A DNA stretch of 64,000 nucleotides from Bacillus_CJ salitolerans (GCF_042680805.1 NZ_JBHUEM010000009.1:62001-126000); one strand, 5' to 3'. Counted from the first letter of the stretch, positions 1 to 9,207 are shown. Program-made: numbers and translations. Notes: generated by a model from the letters alone, not told the origin.

Positions 1-434
1 TTTGGGACGAAAACCACTAACTTTTTTAACTTTGTAGTATGAGTTGCTGATAAAAAGGTTACGTTTTTTAGTTTTAACGCGTCCGCAAGTAAATCATTAA
101 CACCGCCGTTTGTTATATCTAAATTCGAATGAGCTGAATATATAGCTATATCATGCTTCACACACTTTTCAATGATTCTACCTGTAGTTGAGTCTGTTCT
201 TACATTCTTTATTGGTCTAAAAATAGGTGGATGATGAGAGATAATTAAATCTATGTTTTTCTCAATTGCTTCGTCAACAACCGTTTCTAGTACATCAAGA
301 GTAACCATGACATTATGTATTTGTTTATGTAATGTTCCAATTTGCAATCCAAACTTGTCATCTTCAAACGCTAGTGACATAGGTGAAAATCGCTCAAATA
401 TTTCTATGATTTCAAAACCATTAGGTACTTTCAC
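1..434 (-). CDS. yqfO: Nif3-like dinuclear metal-centre protein (YqfO family), partial
   Basis: This is the N-terminal ~144 residues of a Nif3/DUF34 protein; the 3' end lies outside the window. Visible hallmarks are the opening EIIEIFERFSP, the metal-site motif LIISHHPPIF and the later SAHSNLDITNGGVND, both typical of the di-metal site of this family. The start is GTG at 434, which overlaps the TGA stop of trmK (GTGA), so the two genes are translationally coupled as in B. subtilis trmK-yqfO. The molecular function of the family is unsettled; the identification by motif and synteny is firm. Confidence 0.85.
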   Translation of the reverse strand, partial: MKVPNGFEIIEIFERFSPMSLAFEDDKFGLQIGTLHKQIHNVMVTLDVLETVVDEAIEKNIDLIISHHPPIFRPIKNVRTDSTTGRIIEKCVKHDIAIYSAHSNLDITNGGVNDLLADALKLKNVTFLSATHTTKLKKLVVFVP

Positions 435-1144
435 TTAATCTCCTCCTCAACGAAATGGATATTTTTTCTTACCTCATCCATTTTTTCTAAAAGCTCGTCC
501 GACACTTTTGCCTCTTTCATTTGTTTGAGTATGCGTTCCCAGTTCTTTTTTTCGGCTGTCCATTTCTTAATGAAGCTCGGGTTCTTTTCTTTAGACAGAA
601 ATGGTCCAAGGAGTAGTTCCTTCTCTAAATTCCCTTCTGTATATGAGACAAGGGGATTCCCTGTTCTTTCAGCCACTAAGATTTCATATATCTTTTCATC
701 CTCTTCTAAAATCTCCTCTTGAATTAATGACCAGTTGTTATCGATTAGCCACTTTCGAACAGAGATAGACGATATATTAGGTTGTAGGATAAGTCTTTTT
801 ATATTGGATAATTTATCCTTCCCCTCTTCAAGTATGGATGCAATAAGTGCTCCTCCCATACCACAAATTGTAATAACATCTACCTCGCCTGAATGTACAA
901 CCTCTAGACCATTTCCTTTTCTCACCTTTATTTTTTCTGTCAGCTGCAGGCGCTCGATTTGATTTTTAGCTGTATGATACGGACCATCTACTACTTCGCC
1001 TGCGATTGCAAATGTGATAAATCCATTTAAAAATGAATACGCTGGTAAGTACGCATGATCTGATCCAATATCAGCTAACTTACTCCCCCGCGGAATCAAG
1101 GCTGCAACCGCTTCTAAACGCTTCGATAATTTTAATTCATTCAT
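431..1144 (-). CDS. trmK: tRNA (adenine22-N1)-methyltransferase TrmK
   Basis: A 237-residue Rossmann-fold methyltransferase that makes m1A22 in tRNA. The SAM-binding motif LADIGSDHAYLP lies at about residues 22-33 and a catalytic-loop ICGMGG at about 93-98. A C-terminal helical region (from about residue 165) follows, as in B. subtilis YqfN/TrmK. Length is normal for the family. It sits between cccA and yqfO exactly as in B. subtilis. Family recognition is by motif and synteny; activity is inferred. Confidence 0.92.
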   Translation of the reverse strand: MNELKLSKRLEAVAALIPRGSKLADIGSDHAYLPAYSFLNGFITFAIAGEVVDGPYHTAKNQIERLQLTEKIKVRKGNGLEVVHSGEVDVITICGMGGALIASILEEGKDKLSNIKRLILQPNISSISVRKWLIDNNWSLIQEEILEEDEKIYEILVAERTGNPLVSYTEGNLEKELLLGPFLSKEKNPSFIKKWTAEKKNWERILKQMKEAKVSDELLEKMDEVRKNIHFVEEEIK

Positions 1145-1271
1145 ACTAACACACCGCTTTCACTTTCTTGTCGTTATCATCATCATAAACATTCCAGGCT
1201 TTCGTTTCAACCTATGTAGTCTAGAGGATTTAATGGCCCCTTTATAAACATCTTTAGTTACAAGAAAAAGA

Positions 1272-1306
1272 AAAAAGGCCTTTGCAAAAAGCAAAAACCT
1301 TTTGTG
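1272..1306 (-). terminator. Rho-independent terminator of cccA
   Basis: Read on the minus strand, an AAAAGG..TTTGC stem pairs with GCAAA..CCTTTT and is followed by a T-run. It begins just after the cccA stop codon. Confidence 0.75.
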
Positions 1307-1311
1307 TCTTG

Positions 1312-1668
1312 TTATTTCTTTTCAGCTAACCATTCAGCTAAAATTTTCGCTTTTTCAGCATCAACAATACCAGGAGGCATTGTGCCTTGACCTTTTAGGA
1401 TTACACCTTCAATGTGAGCAGCATCATATTTGCTTCCAATGTTAGCAAGAGCAGGTCCAATGGTACCTTGCAATTGATCCCCGTGACAGCTTATACAGCT
1501 TGCTGCATAAATTTCATCTGGAGTTGCTGGTTCTGCTATTTCTCCGGCACCTTCGTCACCATGTGCCATTTCATCCATATTATCTAACCCAACGAATGAA
1601 AGAAGAAACATTAGTCCAATTCCCAAGAAAGCAATTAGTGCAAATGGTATTAATGGATTACGATTCAT
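1312..1668 (-). CDS. cccA: Cytochrome c550, membrane-anchored
   Basis: A 118-residue small c-type cytochrome. An N-terminal transmembrane anchor (about residues 5-27) is followed by an acidic linker and a class I haem domain with the CISCH haem-binding motif and a downstream TMPPG providing the methionine ligand. The start chosen is the ATG at 1668, preceded by AAGGAGGG; a longer reading begins upstream but lacks support. It transfers electrons on the outer membrane face. Synteny with trmK and sigA matches B. subtilis cccA, except that two genes lie between it and sigA here. Confidence 0.92.
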   Translation of the reverse strand: MNRNPLIPFALIAFLGIGLMFLLSFVGLDNMDEMAHGDEGAGEIAEPATPDEIYAASCISCHGDQLQGTIGPALANIGSKYDAAHIEGVILKGQGTMPPGIVDAEKAKILAEWLAEKK

Positions 1669-1878
1669 GTGAGTTTCCCTCCTTATGTAAAAATCATCAT
1701 TCATCCTATGCAGAGTAATTCAATACAAGATCATGTCTTACTCTTTACCACATTTAATATAGCATAGTAGAACAGAATAAACCTAATAATATTTTATACA
1801 AACAACCTCTATTTTACTTGAAAAAATAGAGAAGTAAAAGACCAAATGTACAAGTTCACTAAAATTCACGAAATGTAC

Positions 1879-1911
1879 AAAAAATCTCACCAATTTCGGT
1901 GAGATTTTTTG
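1879..1911 (-). terminator. Terminator of the acyl-CoA dehydrogenase gene
   Basis: A stem of AAATCTCACC against GGTGAGATTT with T-runs on both strands starts 12 bases past the stop codon, so it may work in both directions. Confidence 0.85.
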
Positions 1912-1922
1912 ATGCATATTAA

Positions 1923-3062
1923 TTAACAGCCAATTTCTCGAGCAATGACGATACGTTGAACTTCAGAAGTACCTTCACCTATTTCTAACAATTTCGCGTC
2001 TCTCATATAGCGTTCAACATGGTAATCACGCATATAACCATTACCACCATGGATTTGAACAGCCTGACTTGTTACCTCCATACAAATCTCAGAAGCATAT
2101 AGTTTACACATAGAAGCTTCCTTAGAAAAAGGACGGCCTTGATCCTTCAGCCATGCAGCTTTATAAACCATATTTCGGGCAAGCTCAATTTTCATTGCCA
2201 TATCAGCTAATTTAAATTGGATGACTTGAAATTTTGAGATTGGTGAGCCAAATTGTTTGCGTTCCTTTGCATAAGCAAGCGCTTTTTCATAGGCTGCTTG
2301 TGCAATCCCAACTGCCATAGCACCAATACCAATTCTTCCTCCATCTAATGTAATTAAAAATTGCTTAAAGCCTTCTCCTCTTTTACCTAAAAGATTTTCT
2401 TGAGGAACTCTAACATCTTCTAATACCAACTCTGTTGTGTTAGAAGAATGTAAGCCCATTTTTTCATAATTATCGATCACCTTGAATCCTTGTGAATCTG
2501 TTGGAACGATAATCGCGCTAATTTCTTTTTTATCTCCATCTCTTCCAGTTATTGCAGTCAATGCTAAATATTTTGCATAACTTGCATTTGTTATATAACA
2601 TTTATTTCCGTTAATAATGTAGTCTGTACCATCCTCTACAGCTTCAGTTTTTGTTCCGCCAGCATCTGATCCTGCATTAGGTTCTGTTAACCCGAATGCA
2701 CCAAGTGATTCCCCAGAGCAAATAGAAGGTAAATAGGTTTTCTTTTGTTCCTCTGAACCAAACATGGCGATTGGAGCTCCACCAAGTGAGATGTGTGCTG
2801 AATATGTAATTCCAGTCGATCCACAGGCACGGCTTAGTTCCTCAACGACGATAGCAAAGCTTATAGTATCAGCACCAGCTCCACCATATTCTTCTGGAAA
2901 TGGTAAGCCCATCATACCTAATTCGCCAAGCTTATGAAAAATTTCTTTCGGGAACTGTTTATCTTTATCTCTTTTTTCGGCTCCTGGAGCAACTTCCTCA
3001 TTTGCAAATTCCCTAATCATTTTTTGCAAAATCTGCTGCTCACCAGTTAAGTCAAAATTCAT
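1923..3062 (-). CDS. Short/medium-chain acyl-CoA dehydrogenase
   Basis: A 379-residue FAD-dependent acyl-CoA dehydrogenase of the usual family length that would oxidise acyl-CoA to enoyl-CoA and pass electrons to ETF. Landmarks are the FAD/substrate motif GAFGLTEPNAGSDAGG (about residues 120-135), the RKQFGSPISKFQ segment, and the C-terminal QIHGGNGYM and EIGEGTSEVQ, where the catalytic glutamate (GEGTSE) lies. It is monocistronic, with its own terminator and a cre-like sequence just upstream. It separates cccA from sigA, a place where B. subtilis has no such gene. Substrate chain length cannot be told from sequence (mmgC- or acdA-like). Confidence 0.88.
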   Translation of the reverse strand: MNFDLTGEQQILQKMIREFANEEVAPGAEKRDKDKQFPKEIFHKLGELGMMGLPFPEEYGGAGADTISFAIVVEELSRACGSTGITYSAHISLGGAPIAMFGSEEQKKTYLPSICSGESLGAFGLTEPNAGSDAGGTKTEAVEDGTDYIINGNKCYITNASYAKYLALTAITGRDGDKKEISAIIVPTDSQGFKVIDNYEKMGLHSSNTTELVLEDVRVPQENLLGKRGEGFKQFLITLDGGRIGIGAMAVGIAQAAYEKALAYAKERKQFGSPISKFQVIQFKLADMAMKIELARNMVYKAAWLKDQGRPFSKEASMCKLYASEICMEVTSQAVQIHGGNGYMRDYHVERYMRDAKLLEIGEGTSEVQRIVIAREIGC

Positions 3063-3080
3063 GCTTTCCCCTCCCGGTTT

Positions 3081-3094
3081 TGTATACGTTTACA
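3081..3094. promoter_or_regulatory. Candidate cre (CcpA) operator upstream of acyl-CoA dehydrogenase
   Basis: TGTATACGTTTACA differs at one position from the palindromic cre sequence TGTAAACGTTTACA and ends about 19 bases before the acyl-CoA dehydrogenase start. Catabolite repression of beta-oxidation genes is expected in Bacillus; the regulatory role here is inferred. Confidence 0.5.
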
Positions 3095-3175
3095 TTAATG
3101 TTACCTTTTTCATTATAAGGAAAACCAGGAATTTTCACAACATTTGAAACATTTTTTCATATAATTTTTATCAAA

Positions 3176-3733
3176 CTAATTGATAGTAGAAGTAACAATA
3201 AGATAGAAAATGAACAATATTAATGCCGCAATTCCAGAAACCCTTAAGTAAGTTAGTTTTGAAAGCCGACCAATTAAATACCAGATTACACAATGAAAGA
3301 CAATAACCGTTCCTATTATATAGGCTGACCTTCCAAAAAAATATTCAGTAAGAAACACTGTATTTAAGAAAAAAAGGAGCAAGCTAAAAACTAAAAAAAA
3401 CGTAAGGTATAACCGGTTTTTCTTCCAATATACAATTGATAAAATAATTGAAATGCCCATTATTAAACTTTTTATGGTGATTTGCAAAACAAAATTGAAT
3501 TCAGTAAAATAAACAAAAAGGAAACTAATTGGTAAACCTAACATAATAAAAAAGGGTAAGTACTGTAACCATGCTGACATACTAAATTTTCTTGTCTTAT
3601 GACCGTTCTTTGATTCATGCTCACCTTCAGAATATAAGGTTAGCAGAAAATCACAATACTGTTCCGGTAGTAATCGGCTTTTCTTCCAATATTCAATTTC
3701 ATTCATAATAATTTCTTTTCTATGTTTATTCAT
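3176..3733 (-). CDS. Uncharacterised multi-pass membrane protein
   Basis: A 185-residue protein with a soluble head of about 50 residues containing IEYWKKSRLLPEQYCDFLL, followed by five or six predicted membrane segments alternating with short charged loops. The head resembles that of uncharacterised Bacillus membrane proteins, but I cannot assign a function. The first ATG is kept because GAGG lies seven bases upstream. It is expressed apart from sigA, whose terminator lies between them, and is not part of the classical sigA operon of B. subtilis. Confidence 0.7.
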   Translation of the reverse strand: MNKHRKEIIMNEIEYWKKSRLLPEQYCDFLLTLYSEGEHESKNGHKTRKFSMSAWLQYLPFFIMLGLPISFLFVYFTEFNFVLQITIKSLIMGISIILSIVYWKKNRLYLTFFLVFSLLLFFLNTVFLTEYFFGRSAYIIGTVIVFHCVIWYLIGRLSKLTYLRVSGIAALILFIFYLIVTSTIN

Positions 3734-3744
3734 TTAATTCCTCA

Positions 3745-3784
3745 CAAAAAAATAGTTTACTTCAATTGTAAGAAGTAAACTATG
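3745..3784 (-). terminator. Terminator of the dnaG-sigA operon
   Basis: On the minus strand ATAGTTTACTTC pairs perfectly with GAAGTAAACTAT across an 8-base loop and is followed by a T-run. It begins 16 bases after the sigA stop. Confidence 0.9.
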
Positions 3785-3799
3785 TCATGTAAATATATT

Positions 3800-4930
3800 T
3801 TATTCTAAAAAGTCTTTTAATCGTTTGCTTCTGCTTGGATGGCGTAGTTTTCGTAATGCTTTTGCTTCAATTTGTCTAATACGCTCACGTGTTACACCAA
3901 AGACTTTACCTACTTCTTCCAATGTTCTAGTTCTGCCATCATCAAGTCCAAACCGCAGTCGTAAGACGTTTTCTTCGCGATCAGTTAAAGTATCTAAAAC
4001 ATCTTCTAACTGTTCTTTCAGTAGTTCATATGCTGCATGTTCAGAAGGTGAAGTAGCATCCTGGTCTTCGATGAAGTCGCCTAAATGAGAATCATCTTCT
4101 TCTCCAATTGGCGTTTCTAAAGAAACTGGTTCCTGAGCAATTTTTAAAATTTCCCTAACCTTATCTGGAGTTAAATCCATATCTTCTGCAATTTCTTCTG
4201 GAGATGGTTCTCTTCCAAGGTCTTGCAAGAGTTGACGCTGAACTCTAATTAATTTATTGATGGTTTCAACCATATGAACAGGAATACGGATTGTTCTAGC
4301 CTGGTCTGCAATAGCTCTTGTAATGGCTTGACGAATCCACCAAGTCGCATACGTACTAAATTTGAAACCTTTATCATAATCGAATTTTTCAACAGCCTTA
4401 ATCAGTCCCATGTTTCCTTCTTGGATTAGATCAAGAAATAGCATTCCGCGTCCAACATAGCGTTTTGCTATACTTACCACTAAGCGAAGATTTGCTTCAG
4501 CTAAACGACGTTTTGCCTCTTCGTCTCCCTGTTCAATTCTTTTTGCTAGCTTAATTTCTTCTTCGGCTGACAATAAGTCTACTCGTCCAATTTCTTTTAA
4601 ATACATTCGGACAGGATCATTTATTTTTACACCAGGAGGTACACTTAAATCATTTAGGTCAAACTCTTCTTCCTCTTTTGCTAGCTCCTGTATATTTGGG
4701 TCCTCTTCCCCATCACCATCACCAATTATTTCAACACCTTGTTCTCCAAGGTATTCATAATACTCATCCATTTGGTCTGATTCAATTTCAAACCCAGACA
4801 TCTTATCGGCAATTTCCTCATAAGTCAGTACTCCGCGCTTTTTCCCTAAATCAACTAATTGTTCTTTTACTTGGTCAAGGGTTAACTCTTCTGTATCAAC
4901 TTCTACTTGCTTTGCTGGTTTTTCCGCCAT
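3800..4930 (-). CDS. sigA: RNA polymerase primary sigma factor SigA
   Basis: A 376-residue group 1 sigma factor. Region 1.1 occupies the acidic N-terminus; region 1.2/2 contains DPVRMYLKEIG and the -10-binding segment KFSTYATWWIRQAITRAI; region 4.2 ends with the helix-turn-helix VGKVFGVTRERIRQIEAKALRKL. Sequence and length are close to B. subtilis SigA. The start is the ATG at 4930, seven bases after AAGGAGGGG; a TTG further upstream lies within the ribosome binding site and is unlikely. It follows dnaG in the macromolecular-synthesis operon. Confidence 0.98.
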   Translation of the reverse strand: MAEKPAKQVEVDTEELTLDQVKEQLVDLGKKRGVLTYEEIADKMSGFEIESDQMDEYYEYLGEQGVEIIGDGDGEEDPNIQELAKEEEEFDLNDLSVPPGVKINDPVRMYLKEIGRVDLLSAEEEIKLAKRIEQGDEEAKRRLAEANLRLVVSIAKRYVGRGMLFLDLIQEGNMGLIKAVEKFDYDKGFKFSTYATWWIRQAITRAIADQARTIRIPVHMVETINKLIRVQRQLLQDLGREPSPEEIAEDMDLTPDKVREILKIAQEPVSLETPIGEEDDSHLGDFIEDQDATSPSEHAAYELLKEQLEDVLDTLTDREENVLRLRFGLDDGRTRTLEEVGKVFGVTRERIRQIEAKALRKLRHPSRSKRLKDFLE

Positions 4931-4975
4931 AAGATCCCCTCCTTCCAAAATATTGCGAGGTATAATAAGTCCTTA

Positions 4976-6772
4976 TTATTTAAGTTCTTTTCGCATCTTA
5001 ATAATTTCCATTTCAATTTGTGCGGCCATTACATATTCATTTCTTCGTTCAGCATCTCTTCGCTCTGATTCTTTCTCTTTTATCTTTAACATTTTGGGAT
5101 AATTCAACACCTGTTTAATATAATCAGATAACTCTAGTTCCGATATCTCTTCATTAAGAGTTAGCATAGATAGCTCTGAAATCATTCGTTGAAGATTTTG
5201 CTCCTGGATTCTACTCAATAATGCATTGACATTAGGAGGGTTTCCCTCTTCATAAAAAGCATAAAGGTATGCAGCAATTGCACTATGCTCTTCAATGTTA
5301 AATAGCCCATTAAGCGTATTCTGTACCTTACTAGCGACTTCCGCGTCCCTTAACATGTGAGCAAGTAATAGTCGCTCAGCATTATGAAAAGCCGGTAGCA
5401 TTCTTTTTTGTAATATTGGCCTATTAGCTATATTATTTCTTGATACAGGGCTGTTATCCCTCTTTTTATTCTGTTTATATACTTGAAATTGTTGAGATTT
5501 CAAAGCATCGAGTGAGATCTCGAATTCCTCAGAAAGCTGACGCAGATAATGATCCCTTTCAACTGGTTTATCAAGCTTAGAAACCTCTCGTAAGATATTA
5601 TCTATATAAGAGATTTTATCCGACTCATCCTTTAGGTCTTTACCGCGTCTATAATATTGCATTTTAAATCCCATGAGCGTGACACTAGCCCCTATTACAT
5701 CAGTCCTAAATTTCGTTTCTCCAAATTTACTGATGTAGTCATCAGGATCGTAACCATCCGGCATAATCGCAATTTTGATTTCACAGCCAGCATCCTTTAG
5801 CATTTCAGATGCCCTAAAAGCTGCTTCCACACCTGCTTTATCAGAATCGTAGCAAATGATGACTTGATCCACATTCCTGCGGATGATACGTATTTGCTCA
5901 TCCGTCAATGCTGTTCCCATTGTGGCAATTGCGTTGGATATTCCTGCACGGTGAAGCGCGATAGTATCTAAGAATCCCTCTAATAGGATTGCGTGTTGCT
6001 TTTTTCTGATGTGAGACCTTGCTAGGTGGAAGCCATAAAGAACTTTACTCTTTTGAAAAATAGTGGTTTCAGGACTATTTAAATATTTAGGCTCTCCATC
6101 CTCGATTATTCGACCACTAAAAGCAATAACATTCCCTTGTAAGTCCCAAATAGGAAACATAATTCTGTTTCGAAATCGATCATAGAATGTTCCTTCTTGA
6201 CTTTTAATGGCAATCCCAGCTTGTTCCAATAGCTCATAGGAAAATCCACGTTTATGTAAAAACTTAATGGCAAAATCTTTGGAGGATGGAGCATAACCTA
6301 TTGTAAAGTTTTCTATAGTCTCTTTCGTAAATCCTCGATTATTTAAATATTGTAAAGGTTTACTTCCTTCCTTTGTGTTTACGAGCAAATGATGATAAAA
6401 TTTCTTTAGAAGCTCATGAGCTTCTACCATTTTCTCAGCGATTGTAGATGTTTGTGTCTTTTCAGTGATTGTTTCAATTTCTGGAATGTCAATATTTGTC
6501 CTCTTTGCCGCACTTTGAACAGCTTCTAAAAAAGAGAAGCCTTCAATTTCCATTAAAAAAGAGAATACATTACCACCAGCTCCACATCCGAAGCAGTGAT
6601 AAATTTGTTTCTCCGGTGATACAGAAAAGGATGGTGATTTCTCACCATGAAATGGGCAAAGCCCAAAATAGTTTCTTCCTTGTTTCTTCAATTGAACATA
6701 TTCACTAACGACGTCTACAATGTCTATTGTACCTCGAATCTTTTCGATAATATCTTCAGAAATTCGATTCAC
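4976..6772 (-). CDS. dnaG: DNA primase
   Basis: A 598-residue replicative primase. The N-terminal CHC2 zinc finger shows CPFHGEKSPSF and HCFGCGAGGN (about residues 40-66); the TOPRIM catalytic domain shows LLEGFLDTIA and CYDSDKAG (about 265-320); a C-terminal DnaB-binding helical domain follows. Length is typical. It lies just upstream of sigA. The gene normally upstream, yqxD, is a pseudogene here. Confidence 0.97.
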   Translation of the reverse strand: MNRISEDIIEKIRGTIDIVDVVSEYVQLKKQGRNYFGLCPFHGEKSPSFSVSPEKQIYHCFGCGAGGNVFSFLMEIEGFSFLEAVQSAAKRTNIDIPEIETITEKTQTSTIAEKMVEAHELLKKFYHHLLVNTKEGSKPLQYLNNRGFTKETIENFTIGYAPSSKDFAIKFLHKRGFSYELLEQAGIAIKSQEGTFYDRFRNRIMFPIWDLQGNVIAFSGRIIEDGEPKYLNSPETTIFQKSKVLYGFHLARSHIRKKQHAILLEGFLDTIALHRAGISNAIATMGTALTDEQIRIIRRNVDQVIICYDSDKAGVEAAFRASEMLKDAGCEIKIAIMPDGYDPDDYISKFGETKFRTDVIGASVTLMGFKMQYYRRGKDLKDESDKISYIDNILREVSKLDKPVERDHYLRQLSEEFEISLDALKSQQFQVYKQNKKRDNSPVSRNNIANRPILQKRMLPAFHNAERLLLAHMLRDAEVASKVQNTLNGLFNIEEHSAIAAYLYAFYEEGNPPNVNALLSRIQEQNLQRMISELSMLTLNEEISELELSDYIKQVLNYPKMLKIKEKESERRDAERRNEYVMAAQIEMEIIKMRKELK

Positions 6773-6789
6773 GGCTACACAACTCCATT

Positions 6790-7258
6790 GTTAATTATTT
6801 CGATGTGAATCTATTTTCTCCTTCAAGATTCGACAATTTTTTTCTAATGTTTGAATAAAGTTCTTTCTATCTTCACTTGAATAGGAGCTAGGTCCCTTTG
6901 TATAGAATCCTTTTCTTCTTTCCTTAGCAAAAATATATCTCATATTAAAGCTAAATCGATTGATTCTTCTGAAAACTGCCTTCCTTTTGGAGAAATTACA
7001 TGAATCCCTTTCCCTAATAAACCAATAACCTGTGTAACAACCATATCATCTTTTTTTAGAGTGAATCATAATATACATATCTGCTTCTTTATTCGCATCT
7101 ACGTATATCCAAGTACCACCAATTGTATTTGTTACAACATGAGCGTAAGAAGCAATTAAGGGTTACCTCTATATGGGACTTTTCAGCTAGTTGTAGATTC
7201 TCACTTTTTACGGACACGCATCTGCATCAACCAAAATTCGATAATTTTTTTTTGTCAT
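6790..7258 (-). pseudogene. yqxD: Decayed yqxD (YaiI/YqxD, DUF188) gene
   Basis: Reading leftward from the ATG at 7258, the protein opens with the YqxD signature RILVDADACP and then hits a stop because one base of the expected CCG-GTA is missing. Continuing in shifted frames recovers VKSENLQLAEKSHIEVTL, then IASYAHVVTNTIGGTW, IYVDANKEADMYIM, MVVTQ and a GKGIHVISPKGRQFSEE segment, all expected of YqxD. At least three separate indels and in-frame stops are needed to join them, so this is long-standing decay rather than one sequencing error. The position between dnaG and ppsR is that of yqxD in B. subtilis. Confidence 0.85.
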
Positions 7259-7607
7259 ATTTCACTATTCTACATCCCTCCAAATATTCCTTCAATCTAT
7301 TAACATGTTTTAAATTTCTGAATTTTTGTCGAATAGGTGGTAAGTTTGTAAAATGTCATTACAGAAAAAGAATCTTTTTTCATAAAAAAAGTACATTTAC
7401 CTCTTGACAAATGTTCTACAATTAGTTTATTCGTATTTTACTAAGTCTAAACATATTTTTTATCAATTTATCCTGTTTATCACAATTTTTTATTATATTA
7501 CAGGTGAATTTTTTTTCTAGTTAAAAATTTGATTGCGTATAGAAATCATAAAAAAAACTTGGTCCGACTCGAAGAATGCGCTTTTGTATATGTCCCTATT
7601 TATTGTT
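7259..7607. other. AT-rich intergenic region without a recognised gene
   Basis: About 350 bases between the dead yqxD and ppsR. It is very AT-rich and holds no open frame with a ribosome binding site or family resemblance. It may contain the former promoter of the yqxD-dnaG-sigA transcript, but I cannot fix one. Confidence 0.5.
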
Positions 7608-7634
7608 CAGAAAAAAATACACTTCAAAATATTG
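7608..7634 (-). terminator. Terminator of ccpN-ppsR
   Basis: On the minus strand ACACTTCA pairs with TGAAGTGT over a short AT loop and runs into a T-tract, immediately after the ppsR stop codon. Confidence 0.85.
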
Positions 7635-7642
7635 AAGTGTAA

Positions 7643-8452
7643 TCATTTATACGTTTGATAGTATAGATTTAATATGACATTAGCTGTTTCCTCAACAGCT
7701 TTATTTGACACATCAATAACTTGGCAGCCAATTTTGTTTGAAACCTTTTCAAAATATTCCAGTTCATTTTTGATACGTTCAATGTTTGCATAGCTAGCCT
7801 GATCGTTCAGACCAAGTGCTTTTAGACGTTCCTTACGTATGTGATTCAGTTTATCTGGGCTGATTTTCAACCCAAAGCAACGGGAAGCTTGAACTTTATA
7901 TAATTCTTCAGGAGGGTCTACCTCTGGTACTATAGGTACGTTCGCAACCTTTAGTCTTTTGTGCGCTAAGTATTGAGACAATGGTGTTTTAGATGTACGA
8001 GAAACTCCGACTAGGACAATATCGGCACGCATAATTCCTCTCGGATCCCTTCCATCATCATACTTCACAGCAAATTCGATAGCCTCAACCTTTTTAAAAT
8101 AGTCTTCATCTAACTTTCTAACATTTCCAGGTTCACAAAGAGGCTTAATACCAGTAGTTTCTTGCAATGAGTCAATAAGTGGCCCAATAATGTCTATCGC
8201 GATTACTCCATCCTTTTTTGCTTCTTCAAGGAGAAAGGTTCGCATTTCGGGGATAACGAGAGTGTACACGATAATTGCATGATTTAGCTTTGCCAAAGAG
8301 ACCACTTCTTTTAAAGTACTAACGTCTTCTACAAAAGGCGTTCTCCTAATATCACAATTGGTGGTTTGAAATTGGCTAATGGCTGCTTTTACGACTAATT
8401 CAGCCGTTTCTCCAACTGAATCTGATACGACATAGATGATTTGTTTGCTCAT
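7643..8452 (-). CDS. ppsR: Pyruvate, phosphate dikinase regulatory protein (bifunctional kinase/phosphorylase)
   Basis: A 269-residue DUF299 protein (YqfL in B. subtilis). The opening IYVVSDSVGETAE and the P-loop-like GVSRTSKTPLSQYLA (about residues 149-163) are diagnostic. The family adds phosphate from ADP to the PPDK or PEP synthase active-site loop and removes it by phosphorolysis. It lies 20 bases downstream of ccpN, an arrangement conserved in Bacillus and consistent with a link to gluconeogenesis. The ccpN/ppsR pairing supports the call. Confidence 0.93.
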   Translation of the reverse strand: MSKQIIYVVSDSVGETAELVVKAAISQFQTTNCDIRRTPFVEDVSTLKEVVSLAKLNHAIIVYTLVIPEMRTFLLEEAKKDGVIAIDIIGPLIDSLQETTGIKPLCEPGNVRKLDEDYFKKVEAIEFAVKYDDGRDPRGIMRADIVLVGVSRTSKTPLSQYLAHKRLKVANVPIVPEVDPPEELYKVQASRCFGLKISPDKLNHIRKERLKALGLNDQASYANIERIKNELEYFEKVSNKIGCQVIDVSNKAVEETANVILNLYYQTYK

Positions 8453-8472
8453 CTCACTCCTCCATTCTAGCG

Positions 8473-9114
8473 TTATAACATTTCATCATTTCCAAGATCT
8501 ACAAGAGCTTTCGTCATATTTGTTTTTGTTAGTCTACCAACAACCTCTAATCCCTTTTCAGTCTCTTTTATAACTGGTACAGCATCAATTTGCTTATCAA
8601 TTAACCATTTTGCTACATCGATCAATAAATCTTCTCGCTTGCAAACTGTTATATTGGGCATTCTTGTCATGATGATATTTACTGGGATACTGGTTAGTTC
8701 CTGTTTTCCTAAACTAGCACGTAACAAATCTTTTCTTGATAAAACTCCTACAAGGTTTGCCTCTTTATTGACTACAAAGAGAGTACCGACATCCTCAAGA
8801 AACATCGTACAAATTGCATCGTAAACAGACACGTTTTCATCGACAACTACGGGTATAGATTGATAATCTTTTACCTGTATTTTTTTTATTTTTTCACTTA
8901 ATAATTGTGCACCAGTCTTCCCGGTATAAAAATAGCCAACTCTTGGTCTTGCATCTAAATATCCTGCCATTGTTAAAATAGCTAAGTCTGGTCTTAAAGT
9001 TGCTCTTGTCAAGTTTAATCTGTCTGCAATACTCTCACCTGTTATAGGTCCATTGTCTTTCACAATTTGAAGAATGAGCTCTTGCCTCTTATTAAGTTCT
9101 ATTGGTATCACCAC
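8473..9114 (-). CDS. ccpN: CcpN, transcriptional repressor of gluconeogenic genes
   Basis: A 213-residue regulator with an N-terminal winged helix (ELNKRQELILQIVKDNG, RATLRPDLAILTMAGYL) and two CBS domains (about residues 80-140 and 145-205), which sense ATP/ADP in the B. subtilis homologue. B. subtilis CcpN represses gapB and pckA under glycolytic conditions. The only usual start codons are two tandem GTGs embedded in the AAGGTGGTG ribosome binding site, so the exact start is uncertain. glyS-glyQ, its usual upstream neighbours, are absent here. Confidence 0.93.
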   Translation of the reverse strand: MVIPIELNKRQELILQIVKDNGPITGESIADRLNLTRATLRPDLAILTMAGYLDARPRVGYFYTGKTGAQLLSEKIKKIQVKDYQSIPVVVDENVSVYDAICTMFLEDVGTLFVVNKEANLVGVLSRKDLLRASLGKQELTSIPVNIIMTRMPNITVCKREDLLIDVAKWLIDKQIDAVPVIKETEKGLEVVGRLTKTNMTKALVDLGNDEML

Positions 9115-9207
9115 CTTATGATCAAAAAGCCAATGTGTTATACTTTTTTGTATTATTATATCTTATTACATGAAATTTTGGCTACAATTGAATTTCTCCA
9201 AAATAGA

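Noticed and set aside
4931..4948. Upstream TTG start for sigA
   Set aside because: The TTG and following codons are the ribosome binding site of the ATG at 4930; homologues begin at that ATG.
7123..7407. 94-residue open frame on the plus strand
   Set aside because: Antisense to the yqxD pseudogene, whose frames carry the recognisable motifs; no start signal.
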